Below are positions 20,818 to 32,484 of a stretch of 64,000 bases of DNA, one piece after another. Source of the stretch: Cladorrhinum sp. PSN259 (Eukaryota; Ascomycota; Sordariomycetes; Sordariales; Podosporaceae); the NCBI GenBank assembly GCA_033725935.1, contig MU867063.1:677694-741693 (forward strand), written 5' to 3'. The position numbers and the translations under genes are program-made. The notes below the pieces were generated by a model. It was given only the letters and a program-made list of their open reading frames with translations. It searched no databases and was not told the origin of the DNA. Within the stretch, counting starts at the first letter, position 1. Every line of letters begins with the position of its first letter.

Positions 20818-21363
20818 TTACTGCCCACTGCTCTCCTTGCCCTCCTCCTTCTTTTGCGCCCCCGTCCCAAACATCAAATACTTTGTGTGACTCCCCATAG
20901 CCACCACACTCCCCTTCTTGCCCTCGGGATTCGTGACACCCCTTCGGATCTCGAACCCCGTGAACCCCAGGCTCTTCCCCGCCCTGCTCACCCACGCCTC
21001 AATCTCGAGCGTGTCCCCTGCTTTTGCCGTGCTGCAGTAAGAGACATGCATATCCGTGCTCACGCCCGTCTTGTGCAGACCCGTCGAAGCGATGGCCATG
21101 CCGCCGGCCCAGTCGCACAGAGTGCCGGACACGGCGCCGTGCAGGATTCCCTTTGAGTTGAGATGAACGGGGTTCAAGTCGAGGTGCGCAACGATGCGGC
21201 CGTTTGCGGCTGACACGAGGCGGATGTCGGAGAGTAAGATGTTGTAGATTGCCGAGTTTGGGCGGATGAGGTCCCACGTGTGCTGGACGTGGGACAGGAT
21301 TGAGGGGTCCGAGTGGGTTCCTGGGGGTGCGAGGGGTGTTGGTGATGGTGATGGGGTTGACAT
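20818..21363 (-). CDS. Hotdog-fold acyl-CoA thioesterase-like protein (4HBT/ACOT13 type)
   Basis: Single-exon minus-strand frame of 181 aa from the ATG at 21363. The upstream in-frame TTG is not used. A Pro/Ser-rich N-terminus (about 1-25) precedes a compact hotdog domain. The key segment is NSKGILHGAVSGTLCDWAGG, equivalent to the N...G-x-LHGG...D active-site helix of 4HBT thioesterases, followed by VSTDMHVSYCSTAKAGD. Family members hydrolyse acyl-CoA thioesters, usually as tetramers. The family's LHGG is LHGA here. It lies tail-to-tail with the cyclase-family gene, which in turn is divergent from the BVMO, so a shared catabolic role is possible but unproven. Confidence 0.82.
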   Translation of the reverse strand: MSTPSPSPTPLAPPGTHSDPSILSHVQHTWDLIRPNSAIYNILLSDIRLVSAANGRIVAHLDLNPVHLNSKGILHGAVSGTLCDWAGGMAIASTGLHKTGVSTDMHVSYCSTAKAGDTLEIEAWVSRAGKSLGFTGFEIRRGVTNPEGKKGSVVAMGSHTKYLMFGTGAQKKEEGKESSGQ

Positions 21364-22204
21364 TTTGGAATAAAATTGGGATTGTTCCAACCCACTTGTG
21401 AAAGAGGTCCGGAGGGGGAATTGTGTATGATTTTTTTTTTCGGGACCGGGTTAAGGTATTGCGGAGTTTTGACCGGAGCAGAACTTACCTGGCTAGGTAC
21501 ATACATATATAGTACCTGCAAGAGAGAGGAGAAGTTCATCGACGGCAAGTCCGGCCCCGCTTGGACGGACGGTGGTGGGTGTGGAGCCCGAGTTATTCCC
21601 GTCCCGGTCATCGCAGTCGACCCGTCGGTGGTAACGTCCCTGGAAATGAAGGTTTGCCGGTCCCGATGATATTTAGTTCTTTTTGGAGCAGGAAACGTCT
21701 TTTGGGTCCTTCCCTTCTTTTTTTTTTTTTTTTTTTTTTTTTACATGCTTGTGAGGCATCCTTGACTTCCAAAAATTCCTCTACGCCTGCTGGATATGCT
21801 AGTATTCTCAACTAATTCCTTCCACCGGGTCAGGGCGCCAAGCTAAATCATCATGTTACTTCCTCCAAAATGCCGTTGCCCGTGATGCCACTGCCAGTTG
21901 CGAGTTGGATCACCCTGTATCTGTAAAGTACTTGCCCAGGGGACGAGAATCGATGCAGAACCGAGGTATCTGACATTATCATCCTCATCATTCAACCGTG
22001 CTTTTTGCTTCGACACCATTACCATCATCATCGCCAGTACAGTTGTCATTATCATTGCCTTTGACATTATTACTGCCATCGCCATTATTACCGCCACCGT
22101 ATTATAATTGCCATCCTCATTATCATTGCCAATGTCAGCATCAACTTCCCAGGACCAACCCCAATCCGCTCCCACGGACCGATCCCAGGGGCGGAGGTGA
22201 GTAA
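21364..22204. other. Intergenic region with homopolymer and CAT-rich sequence
   Basis: No gene is supported. It holds a T run (21718-21742) and a CAT/ATT-rich low-complexity stretch (about 21975-22145). It separates the thioesterase promoter from the STAND remnant, so any former N-terminal half of that gene is absent. Confidence 0.5.
21506..21511 (-). promoter_or_regulatory. TATA-like box of the thioesterase gene
   Basis: TATATA about 140 nt before the ATG at 21363. Motif only. Confidence 0.3.
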
Positions 22205-23944
22205 CTTGTCTCTTTGATCCCCTGCAAGACCTGGTTCATCGCTCCTAACATCAGTTCCAGAATTTCGCCACATGGGAACGCTCTGCTAAAAGTTCTCTCC
22301 GTTTTTGCCGGCGATGAAACCATCCCAGAAGCACTCCTCCTCAATGGCAGAGAGGCGGTCGAACTCAGATCCTATCCTAAGTCGCGTGCCGAATATGAAG
22401 AAGCAGTGGAAACATTGATCAACGATCATCTGGTGACTCGGCAAGATATAAAAGAGATACATAGGGAGGAAAACGAGGTAGACCTTGCCTCTATTACCAT
22501 TTCCCCGGTTATTCAAAAGGCTATCCTCTCAAGGCTCGACGACAATGAGCTTGCTGAAGTGTACAACGCCGCCCTCGTGCTGGTGCAAGCCGTATGGGCT
22601 CCTTTGGATGCCTCAAATTTCTACAGGTCTCGCCAGATGATCAGTATGGCGAAATACTTCCCCCATGTTGATTCGCTCCGACACTTGGGACAGACGAATG
22701 GCTTAGTAAACTGGCGCAACGCCATCCCTTTCGTCGCAATTTTATTCCGTGACGCGGCTTGGTACACTGTCTACGGTGAGGGAGACGACATCCTTTCCAG
22801 GGGATCATCATTTCTCGACCTGTCAACCAAAGCGTGGTCTAGACCGCACCTCAATCATGACGTATCGGACCGTATCTCTGAGAATGAACTCTTGGATGGC
22901 ATCATATTGGCCCACTTGGATAACAACAGTGCACTTGCCTCCCTCGACCGCTGTCTTCGTAACATCACGGAACGAATTCAGAACGACCGAAATTCAGACG
23001 CTGTCAACCTGCTGGCAGCTGCCCACACCCAGTACGGTGTCGCTTTTATGCGTGCTGGTAAAAAGAGAACGGCTCTAGATGAATTTAGGCACGCCGGCAC
23101 CCTGATGTCCAAGTGGTATCCGCAAGCCAAATCGTTTCAGTTGCCCTTCCCATTCGCATTTCCGTTTCCTTGGGTGCATCGGGCTCTGGTCCTGGCACAT
23201 GACGGCGATCTCGAGGGCGCATGGAATGAGTTTCGCCATGGCAAATTTCAAAGAAGCATGATACTTGGGGAGGGGTCTGATCCAATTGAGTAAGTGAATC
23301 CTTGGATCATCATCTCGGCAATGCCAAACCCGATGTCAAGATTTGCTAATTGTTCACACAGTGCCGGAATTCATCACACATGTCATGCGACTATTTGTGC
23401 TCTGTCCAAAGAATACAATACGGCCTGTGAGGAGTTGGAAATTGCAATTTCTCTGCAAAGGCGTATTCTAGGAGCCCAATCTCGTTGGACAATGACCACA
23501 TACTACAAGCTTGCCGTAGAGAAGTCTCGAAGCTTGATTGAAGGTGAGAGTATTAAAGATCAAAAGCCGAATAACAATCCTGCCAGAAAGAGATCCAGGA
23601 TGGTCACTTTGAAGCTGAAGAGGGGCAAATCAGCAAGCGAGAGGCCCGACGCATCAAGCCAGCGATCCGACGCAGGTGGGCTACCTCAGGCCGTCAACCT
23701 GCTCGAAAACTGCATCCAGTTTTAGCAGGACAAGCATGTGCACCTGGCGGAGTATGCAAGGGCAAACTGGCTGCTTGGGCGAATCTTGCGCGAAAGCGAA
23801 GACGCGTGGCAGAAGCGCAGGTCAGCAGATTTACTGACGTTAGCTATGAATCTGCGACGTCGACTCGATCCATCGGATAATAAACGCGAGGAGGATACGG
23901 ACTACCATGATTGGGATAAGTTTGTTTTCTACCTTTTTCGCTAG
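22205..23944 (+). pseudogene. Remnant of a fungal STAND/NLR-type protein (C-terminal part)
   Basis: An open frame begins after a stop at 22202-22204 with no ATG for over 400 nt. It then runs through a good 72-nt intron (23290-23361, GTAAGT...CAG) to an in-frame TAG at 23723-23725. The same frame continues beyond that stop to 23944. The first part (ALLKVLSVFAGDETIPEALL, then HLVTR and the RLVQAV-like ALVLVQAVWAPLD) resembles the winged-helix region after the NTPase of fungal NB-ARC/NACHT proteins. The rest resembles degenerate TPR helices. The end (DYHDWDKFVFYLFR) resembles the closing residues of that family. The N-terminal effector and NTPase domains are missing. Missing start plus internal stop argue for a pseudogene. 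Confidence 0.6.
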
Positions 23945-25793
23945 TCAGCGGATGCATACGTGCAATGCATAGTCATTGGCTTCGGAGTGGAACAAGACCC
24001 AGCGGATATAATTAGGGAACGATAATAAAGATCAGCATGCGTTTTATCGATATGCTCCAAGAGGTGATGATGTGCCCTGTGAATAGAATGTACATACAAC
24101 AAAAATCATCGGCTGCAATGTGGAACATCTCCTTCATCACCCAGCCACACGACCCAAGAACCCCTTTGGATACTTGTTCATCACAAACTTGCGAGACTCA
24201 TCCAGCAACACAATTTCCACGCTAAATGTCACTGGCAAGAGCCAATACTCAAGCGAGACGGCAGCAGTTACCAGTACCGCCTATAAGCTAGGAATATACA
24301 GCCAAAAGGAAGCCATTAGGAGGGCGAACAGTATTGCTGAGGAGAGGAAGTAGTTTCTTGTGGCCCTGTTGAAGAGCGTTGGGTGCTAAAGGATGGATAG
24401 TCTGCGAGTCGTAACGGCTAGCAGGCTGAATCATTGACTAGGGAAAAAAAAAAAAAAAAAAAAAAACCAACCTTTAATATCTAGGCCAAGTCCAAACTTG
24501 AAATTGGTAATGATGGGCCAGACTCAGAAACGCTTACCAGAGAGAATGAATGACTGACCATCAGGGTAATTAATAACCATGGCGACCATGATGCTGCTGC
24601 CAATCATGTGACATTGACAAAGTTGAGCACCTCACGCTTCAGGGGTGTCTCATGCCCCCTCCTTCCTGGGCTCGTTGCTTGGTACAGTTGGGCGATGTGA
24701 ACATCTGCTGGCAACTTGGTCCCTGTCTTGTATGAGCAGAATATCGATGGAGATGATGGTACGCTGTTGGATGGGCAGGGCAGCAGATGGATCGATAAAT
24801 CCAGTCAGTATTGGAACGGGATACTGCGAATAGAGCATTGAAACCATGAGACCCGAGTGAGTTGCAAGGACGGGTCCCTTGGGGGCTGGTGGGATCAGGA
24901 TGGATGTTGGCCCCGCCTCAGCACAACCCTCAACTACATAGTCTGGTCTGTCCCCGTTTAAAATTCCCACACACAACCAACAAATTTCCCCATCTACTCA
25001 CGCACACAGGCCCATGTTTTAATCCCTCTCGTTTACTTAAATCGTGCCATGGCATTCTCTCTTCCCACCGAGAACCTGCCAAGACCAGGTCCAGAAAAAG
25101 AAAAGGGGGGAAGGGAATATTTACATCCTCTCTTGGCATAGCTTCTTCCATAGGGTGTATTGGCACAGCAACCTCAAACCTGAACACACAAATTCCACAG
25201 ATTCCTGTTGTTACTTGCTTATCCTCGATCATCTCACAGATTTGAAGCAAAGAACTAATCGACCTAGTTGCAATTAAAGATAGAAACTAACCTTCCCTTG
25301 ACAAAGAGAGGACAGTCAAATAAAAATATAAGTGGAAAAAAAAGAGATTTCCCATTCGCAATCACACATTCGACGAAAGGTACGGAAACTGGATACCAAG
25401 ACTTGCGTGATATAAAGCAAAGATAAAAAAGCAGAGACCTCCGAAAAGTATACTTTCCTCCGATGCCTGCCTGACTTTTATTCCATGAAATGCATTGCCT
25501 GATAACTCCTCAATGTATCACGTCCCATCCATAGGATTCACCCCCGTGAATCCTTCACAGCTCATGTTTGTTCCAAAAGCCTCTTGACGTGAAAACCCTA
25601 AAAACCCAAGGCCTTTCTAGCATACATCATTACATAAAAACAATCCATGCACGATATCAACGAACAAAAACCATGCGCTATGACCAAAGAAAACTTGCTT
25701 GTAAAGGGTATGGGGAAAAGCACTCTTGTAATCTTGTGCTGGGTATCAATGATTCCGAAGCTAACCCGCAGTCGTCGCTAGAGAATATATCGT
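23945..25793. other. Intergenic region between STAND remnant and GRR1 3' end
   Basis: No supported gene; small open frames lack homology and splice structure. It contains an A homopolymer at about 24444-24466. The right part is the GRR1 3' untranslated and terminator region. Confidence 0.5.
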
Positions 25794-28373
25794 CTACAGA
25801 TTGCCAAAACCGTTCGCCCCGGACGGTCCGGCATCCTGGGGTTGATTCTCTGATGTCTGATTCGAGGAGGCATTTGCCATCATCGACGCCTGAGCAGGTG
25901 CAGCCAGTATTGCGCTCGATTCAGGACTCGAGGGCATCTCGCCATTTGCTGGAACTACCCGAGTAGCGACACGGGTGGCAAGTCCCTGAAGGGAGTCAGA
26001 CGAGTTCCCTGCAAGATTATGATCCTGCATATGGGCGACCAATCCAAAGTCATCAACGTTGGTTTGAGTACCAAGATGGTGGATTGGCGGTGGTGGCGGC
26101 ACCAGTGCCAGAGGAGCATCCTGGACTTGGACCTGATGCGGCAGGTATGGAGGATGGCCGCCGATATAACCAAAGACATTGTCCGGTGCATTAGGTGGGA
26201 AGGCTGGTATCGGCGGGGGTACAGGGATAGCGGCCCCAGGGGGGTGATTATTGGCTCCTACATTTGGGGCATCAATTACCATGTCGGTGGGATCGTCTAA
26301 GGCATCGTCATCGTCGTCCACGAGATCGCCCTCGGTATCATCCAGATTAATGGTGCCGTTTTGGAAGTTGGCGACCTGGGCGTTCAGGCCAGCCGCTGGA
26401 AGGGTGTTGCCGTTGGCGTCCGGAGAGGAGATGCTATCGGCCAGACGTGAAATTGGCATGTTCCGTTGTTCAACGTTCAAGTGTTTGCGAAGACTAATCA
26501 CTCCTTGTCCCGAAAAAACGCAGAAGACGGACCGTTGATGTTCGGTAAATTCTAGAAACTATGTTAGACCAGCACTTTGGGAAAATGGAATGATGCCACA
26601 TACCTTGCGGCGCATCACGGGAAAATTGCTCAAGATCATCTCGAAGGAATGCCGGCACGCCCGTAAGACTAAGATGGGTAAGGCGAGGGCAGCAATTAAG
26701 GAGTTGGAGGATGCTCTAATGAATAGTGGTTAGGGTAAAGCCTTCAAAATTTGAACCAGGGGAAAAAGGCACCTTTATCGTCAAATGCACGCAGTAGCTG
26801 AGGTGAACTCTCTCCAGACTGCTGTGGTGGCTGCTGTGATACTCGCCTGGAAGTATGTTTCCATAAGCATCCTTGCGCAACCTTGATCTCTGGTTTGCCT
26901 TGGCTAGGGCGATAACGCTCTGATCAGTGATGTTGGAGCACTTAACCAACCCGATTCGCTTCAATTTCGGAAGAGTAGCCAGTCGGGTGACAGATTCGTC
27001 AGTCAGATGAGTGCAGCAGCCCAGGTCAATGTAGCGGATACGGTTACACAAGGTGACCAAACGTTTTACGGCATCATCGGTGATGTGAATGCAGTGGCCG
27101 AGATGAAGAAGGTGAAGGTTTTTGCCAAGGCGCGAGATAGAGTAAACTGCGGCATCGGTGAGATTCCTGCACTTGGCGAGAACGAGGTTTCGCAAGCGCG
27201 GCGCAATATCAATTATCTTTTCTACTGCGCGATCCGTCAATCTTGCGCAGGATGTCAAATCCAAGATGCGCAAGTGCTCGTAAGTTTTGTCGGGTAATGA
27301 GAGGAAGGCTGAATCGTCGATGAGCTCGCAATTTGCCAAACGAAGCTCACGAAGTGCCTGACCATTTTCGACAAGTGCCGTCACTGGCTCGTTCCCGATG
27401 AGGCGGCACTGATGGAGATCAATCTCGAGGATGTTTGGGCAGTTATTCGCGAACGCCAAAACAGCTTCGTCGTTCAGTTGGTTGCAGTCGTTCAACTTGA
27501 GCTGTAGAGAAGAGCGTTGTTAAAACTAGGATTCAAAGTATTCTGCTGAGTAGACAGTGTAAAACGTACCCTCTTGAGAAATCGACAGTTCTTAGCTAGA
27601 TTAATCAAGCTCTCGTTGGAGATCTTGCCGCAGCCTGTAACGTTGAGCCCCTGGAGGCGCTTGCATTGTTCGGCTATGGCATACATGGATGCCTCTGTGA
27701 TCTGATCATCGTTGGAGATATCGAGAGCCAAAAGGTGGGAATTGTTCTCGACGAGTGGAATGAGGCCCGAGTCGGACAAATTTTTGCAGTTGGTGAGCGT
27801 CAGGCGCTCAACCCGGTTGCACGAAGCAAGGGGCACTACACTGCCATCGTTGACAGATTCGTGCAGGGAAGCTAGGTTCAGGCGCTTGATGAAGTCGCGA
27901 TAGTGAAAGTATGGGTTCTCGACACTGAGGGTGCGGCAGATGAGATTATGCTTTTCCCAGGTTGTGCAAGATGGACGATGCCAGAGAATGTCGACGGCGT
28001 TCCTAGACCAGCGCTTGCATGTTAAAATGACGTGGAGAACATCGGATAAGCTGCTAAGCTTGGCGAATATGGCGATCAAGATCTCGTTCGGTAACCGATT
28101 GACGGGCGGAACGCACTCGTCGTCCGCCACCTGCATGTCTTGAAGGTTGGGCACGCCGAGGGACGATTGTGAATCGTTGGCATTCAAGAAGAAGTCGGAC
28201 TCTTCATTATCGGGCGGTGCTGGTGAGCTGGTCGAGGAAGTTGAGCGCGAGTCTTCTGGGGCGCGCCGCCTTACTTCGGTCTCGAGTTCGGCGTCATCGG
28301 GAAGCGCGAGGGCGGCTGCAGTCCCGCGAGTGTCGCCGTCGGCGATGATGTCGAGAGAAGCGCGTTGTCTCAT
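25794..28373 (-). CDS. grr1: F-box/leucine-rich-repeat protein, GRR1 orthologue
   Basis: Four exons on minus (28373-27570, 27501-26773, 26715-26604, 26551-25794) give 800 aa, and all joins keep frame. Introns are 68, 57, 52 nt; the second donor (GTGCCT) is weak. The ATG MRQRASLD is used because the open frame upstream starts only with GTG. An acidic Ser-rich N-terminus precedes the F-box (RLPNEILIAIFAKLSSLSDV, about 115-160). About a dozen Cys-type LRRs follow, with repeats such as LTLTNCKNLSD, LNVTGCGKIS and LDLTSCARLTD. A Pro/Asp-rich tail closes the protein. GRR1 is the substrate receptor of an SCF ubiquitin ligase acting on cyclins and in glucose sensing. Length and domain order fit filamentous fungal orthologues. 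Confidence 0.93.
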
Positions 28374-30506
28374 TGTTGATGCTGCTGTAATGAACCCCCG
28401 CAGCCCAGAGTTACTTGAGGTTTCAAAGTGGTGACTGTTACTGTTGGACAGATGAGGATGAATCTGAAGGGTATTGTTGGGGTCGAGGGGAGCGACCTGA
28501 CGGGGCCGGAAGTGTGGAGGTGCCCAGAGCGGTGTTGGCGCCGACACCCGTCAATTGTCATTCACTGGAAGGCAGGTTTGGTATGTGGGGGGGGCTTGAA
28601 CCCAAAATAGCCTTGAGTGTGTGAGCTGTGGTCGAGTGGGCTAGTCGGGAGGCAAAGGTTGGATGGAATCGCAAGCCTCTTGTTGATGGAAGGTAAAATG
28701 GCCAGGAAACGGCAGATAGGAGGCGGGAGACGGGAAGGATGAGGTAATCACTAGAAGATGAGAAGAAGAAGGGGAGAAGGGACCGGGAGCAGGTCGGACG
28801 AAACCAACGAGCAACAAGCAAGCAGAGAAGACGGAAGGGAAAGAAGGGATCGAGTTTTCTTTTTTCGTGGTTGTGTGTCGCAATGCGCCGAGAAACTGTG
28901 ATGACACTGATAAGCAGCAACTGCTCCTGCAGCAGGAACAGACAGCACTGAGAATTGAAATTGTTTCGAAACCTGCCCAGGTGGTTGCTGCTGGCTGGAG
29001 AGCGTGGGAACACGGCGAGACGGGGCAAAAAAGGTGGGGTCAGTCTCTTCTTGATGCTCTGAGCGCTGGGCTTGTGTGGACTTTGTTTGATCACGCCTGC
29101 AGGTCACCAGCCGTTTCTTGCCCAGGGATGAAAGCCAGTCCTTTCTGCTGTCGCAATGACTCAAATTTGACCGAATCTGCCAATCTGGTGCAGTGAATTG
29201 CAACTGCGGCCGCTGCAGCAATAAAGGCAGCAAGATGCAGGAGGATGCTATTTGACGGCCGCTTGGGCAGCACGCAGTGCCGTGGCAGACTGGTGGTTGG
29301 CAGGTAAACCAGGCCAAATTAGGCCGTCTTTCCCCAGGTCATCCTGTCAAAGAGGTTGTCGAGATATCAGAAACCATCTTCCGCATTCAATATCGCGAGA
29401 TCCAATCTTATCGCCGTGCCTGGGCAACCCCGCCAATTGACACAGCAGTCTGGAAGTAGGACTCTGGAGCCTTGGTGGGCTTGGAGGGGTCCTACTAGTG
29501 TGGACTCGGACGGATGGGGTCGGTCGGTCCAGGTCCTGGTGGCAAGCTGCAAGGCTGTCTTTCATGGGAGGTTACTCCCAGTGTTCCCTTTGCAACTCCA
29601 ACGCCACTTGCATCCTGACCACCTTCTCAGAGTTCAACAATGTGGTTTTCGGATTCGGGCACTCGGGTTATCGGGTAACTTTTCGTGTACTTCAAAGTTT
29701 ACGTATAAGCGTGGCAGCACAGGGTAGGCAACATGGAATGTACCAGCCATTTGGATTGCGGCTCCGTATGGCAACATTGGCAATTCGAATGCTGGAGCAC
29801 GCTCAGACCCTTCTTTCCAGACATGCAAGATCCCCCCTTTGATGGGCCAACTCTGATCTGATCTCTCGGTATGCAAGGCTATTCGTTCATGACGTGCACA
29901 TTTGGGCGCTTAATCCAACTGAACACGCCTCGACGACCAGTGACAATGTCAGATGCAGAGTGACAGATCAATCTGAACGGCACAATCTCACCTGAGGGAG
30001 CATTGACAGGGCGCATGGACGCCACGTGCTGTCCGCTTGAAGGTCGATGCTCGGGAGTCTGGGATGGGGAATGAATCCTCCAGACACATACTATCTATAC
30101 CAAATAAACCGACAATCCCCAGGCTGTCGATGAGACTGATCAGATTATTGAGCATGGATGAGATTTTAGAGACATTTCAGCTCATCCCAGATTGGGAATC
30201 TGGGATTTTCGGTGGCTTGAGAAAACGGCGCCATAATTGGATCGGGTGATTCTCGGTAGGGCCGCATATCCTTGTCAAATGACGAAATGTCCAAATTGAC
30301 TTTCGGGTCCAGATTGAGCTCCAAGATCCGGACACCATCGAATTACGAAGTTCGTCCCCAAGACACTACCAGGATAGAGGCGTCAGATACGGCAGCATAG
30401 TAACACAGATCTACCTTGACGGTTCATGAAGAGAGTCGGAGAAAAAGAGGCTGCAAAGAATCCCTAGTTATTAATCGTTAATACACTCAACCACAACAAA
30501 ACACCA
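28374..30506. other. Long upstream region between divergent GRR1 and AIM18-like genes
   Basis: No gene is supported. On the minus strand, 28560-29090 is CT-rich, as in a long GRR1 5' leader. The rest shows scattered unconvincing frames and must hold both promoters. Confidence 0.5.
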
Positions 30507-31685
30507 ATGCTCCGGCAACCAGTTCTCCGGCAGATTGTCCGGTCTCCGTCAGCAACCTCTGGCGCATTCCGGCCCCATGTCCCTCGACGAACATTCCGGT
30601 CCCGGGGCTCAGCCGAGAACAATGCCAAGTCACTAGACAGCCTCAATATTCATCGACTTAACCAGCAGTCACAGGATTATCACCGCAACCGCCGCATCTT
30701 TCTCTGGAGTGGCGCCATTGCCGGCGTAGTGTCATTCGGGTATACCGCATACAGGCTCGTACAAGAGCTCCAGAAGAAGCCCGCCAAACTCGATTCCAGC
30801 CTGCCCTCATCAGACCCCCTCTCAGCACCCGGCGCCGCTGATCGCAAGGTAGTAGTACACGACGAGGAAGGGCGTGAGATCGTGCCGACAGGCAACAGCA
30901 CCGTACCAACATTTCCTCGCACCATCAATCTCCCGTCATACACCTCTCCGCTCTCGACCGAGCCTCCCAGCCCTGGGGTAACGTCTATCACCTCTGCCCC
31001 ACCTACGACAGAGTACACGCTCGTGGGTCTTGGACTTCGAACAGTGACTTTTATCGGTATCCAGGTCTACGTTGTTGGGTACTATGTTGCCACGTCGGAT
31101 ATTGCGGCCCTGCAGAGTGCCCTAGTCAAGAGAGTCAACCCAATTGCTACCACTCTTGTGCCTGGTGAAAGGGACCAGCTGCGCGCTGAACTCCTCGATC
31201 CTGAAAAGGGCGGAAAGTTGTGGGATGAGTTGCTCGCAAGTGGCATTCCCGCGCGCTCAGCGTTCCGTGTGATACCGGTCCGCGACACCGATTTCCACCA
31301 CTTGAGGGATGGCTTTGTTCGCGCTATTCAGGACCGCACGAAGCAGCACGCCCATGACGACAGCTTCGGTGAAGCCATGCGCCAATTCCGGGCCGTCTTC
31401 AACCGTGGGTCAGTCCCCAAGAAAAAGGAGCTGCTGCTTGTTCGTGATGAAACGGGCAAGCTGAGCATCGCCTATGATGGAAGCAAGAGCAAGAAGAGTG
31501 ACAGACAATTGGTTGGGGTTGTTGAGGATGAGCGGGTTTCCAGAGCTCTATGGTTGAATTATCTCGGTGGCAAAGTTGTCGCCAGCGAGCCAGCTCGGAA
31601 GAGCATTGTTGAGGGTATCATGGAGTTTGTTGAGAGACCTGTAGGCACAGTTGCTGCACAGGTTGTGCCCGTGGTAAAGATATAG
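30507..31685 (+). CDS. aim18: AIM18-like mitochondrial chalcone-isomerase-fold protein
   Basis: Intron-free frame of 392 aa. The N-terminus is Arg-rich without acids (MLRQPVLRQIVRSPSATS), a mitochondrial targeting signal. A single membrane helix follows (FLWSGAIAGVVSFGYTAYRL, about 65-85). The body has the chalcone-isomerase-like fold signature LVGLGLRTVTFIGIQVYVVG, a long helical middle with FRVIPVRDTDFHHLRDGFVRAI, and the end part SRALWLNYLGGKVVASEPA. This matches the yeast AIM18/AIM46 family, which sits in the mitochondrial inner membrane; its biochemical role is not settled. Plant-type enzymatic activity is not implied. Confidence 0.88.
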   Translation: MLRQPVLRQIVRSPSATSGAFRPHVPRRTFRSRGSAENNAKSLDSLNIHRLNQQSQDYHRNRRIFLWSGAIAGVVSFGYTAYRLVQELQKKPAKLDSSLPSSDPLSAPGAADRKVVVHDEEGREIVPTGNSTVPTFPRTINLPSYTSPLSTEPPSPGVTSITSAPPTTEYTLVGLGLRTVTFIGIQVYVVGYYVATSDIAALQSALVKRVNPIATTLVPGERDQLRAELLDPEKGGKLWDELLASGIPARSAFRVIPVRDTDFHHLRDGFVRAIQDRTKQHAHDDSFGEAMRQFRAVFNRGSVPKKKELLLVRDETGKLSIAYDGSKSKKSDRQLVGVVEDERVSRALWLNYLGGKVVASEPARKSIVEGIMEFVERPVGTVAAQVVPVVKI

Positions 31686-31963
31686 GAGGCAATGGGACAA
31701 GCCCTGATTGGGCATAAAAGGGACTGCATGTACGTTAATCAACAACTGTAAACTACACCAAGCCAGACATATTGTGCAGACTAAATCATGACGCCTTTAT
31801 GACAACAAATTTTAACCAAGCATCGTGAAAAGGGAAAATTCTCTTGATAAGCATCGCTTGATTCCGCTACATGTACAAAGGCCCGTCCAAAAAGCTTGCT
31901 GGGTATCGATCTAGTCTCCCCTTCCTATTTCTGTCGGTCGTGTCTTGTCTTGATCACTCTACT

Positions 31964-32484
31964 TTAGAGAGCACCAGCCTCGGTGAGCAACTCTTCAATC
32001 TTCTTTCCGTTCTTGCCGCTCTTGACAACGACCTCGAGGTCAGAGTTGCCGCCAATGTGAACCTTGTTGATGAAGATGTTAGGGACGGTGCGCTGGCCGG
32101 TCAGTACCTTGAGCGCATCCTGGAGGTCCTCGCCGTCGTCGACCTGGTTGAGCTCGATGGCCTTGTACTTTGCGTCGTATCCGTCGAGGAGTCTCTTCGT
32201 GTTGTTGCAGTAGGGGCAGTAAGACTTGCTGAAGACGACTGTAACGATGGTAGGCTATGCGTCAGCTTTGGCTCGCAGGGTCCATTGTCCATGTGCATTT
32301 TTTTTAACACAAAGTCCCGCTCGCAAAAGAGGGGTTTGCGGGGAAGGAGGATGCGGGAGGGAGGGAATGATCCTTCTACCTAGGTAAGGGGTTGGTAGGT
32401 AGGTGAAGAAAGAAAGCTTTTTTACGCACCGACAGCGTTCTCGTCAATCAGCTGCTTAACTTTCTGCTGTGCGGCGTCAGACAT
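31964..32484 (-). CDS. Dithiol glutaredoxin (class I)
   Basis: Two exons on minus (32484-32430, 32238-31964) encode 109 aa. The 191-nt intron (GTGCGT...CAG) splits a Val codon and gives DENAVVVFSKSYCPYC. The CPYC redox motif lies near residues 25-28. Glutathione-site residues are visible as TVPNIFINKVHIGG (cis-Pro) and the GGNSD turn. No presequence is present, so a cytosolic form is likely, reducing protein-glutathione mixed disulfides. Size and motif match fungal GRX1/GRX2 proteins. The intron is unusually long for this window. Confidence 0.93.

Noticed and set aside
28558..29094. 178-codon CT-rich minus-strand frame upstream of GRR1
   Set aside because: Composition is that of a pyrimidine-rich leader; no start consistent with GRR1 and no homology.
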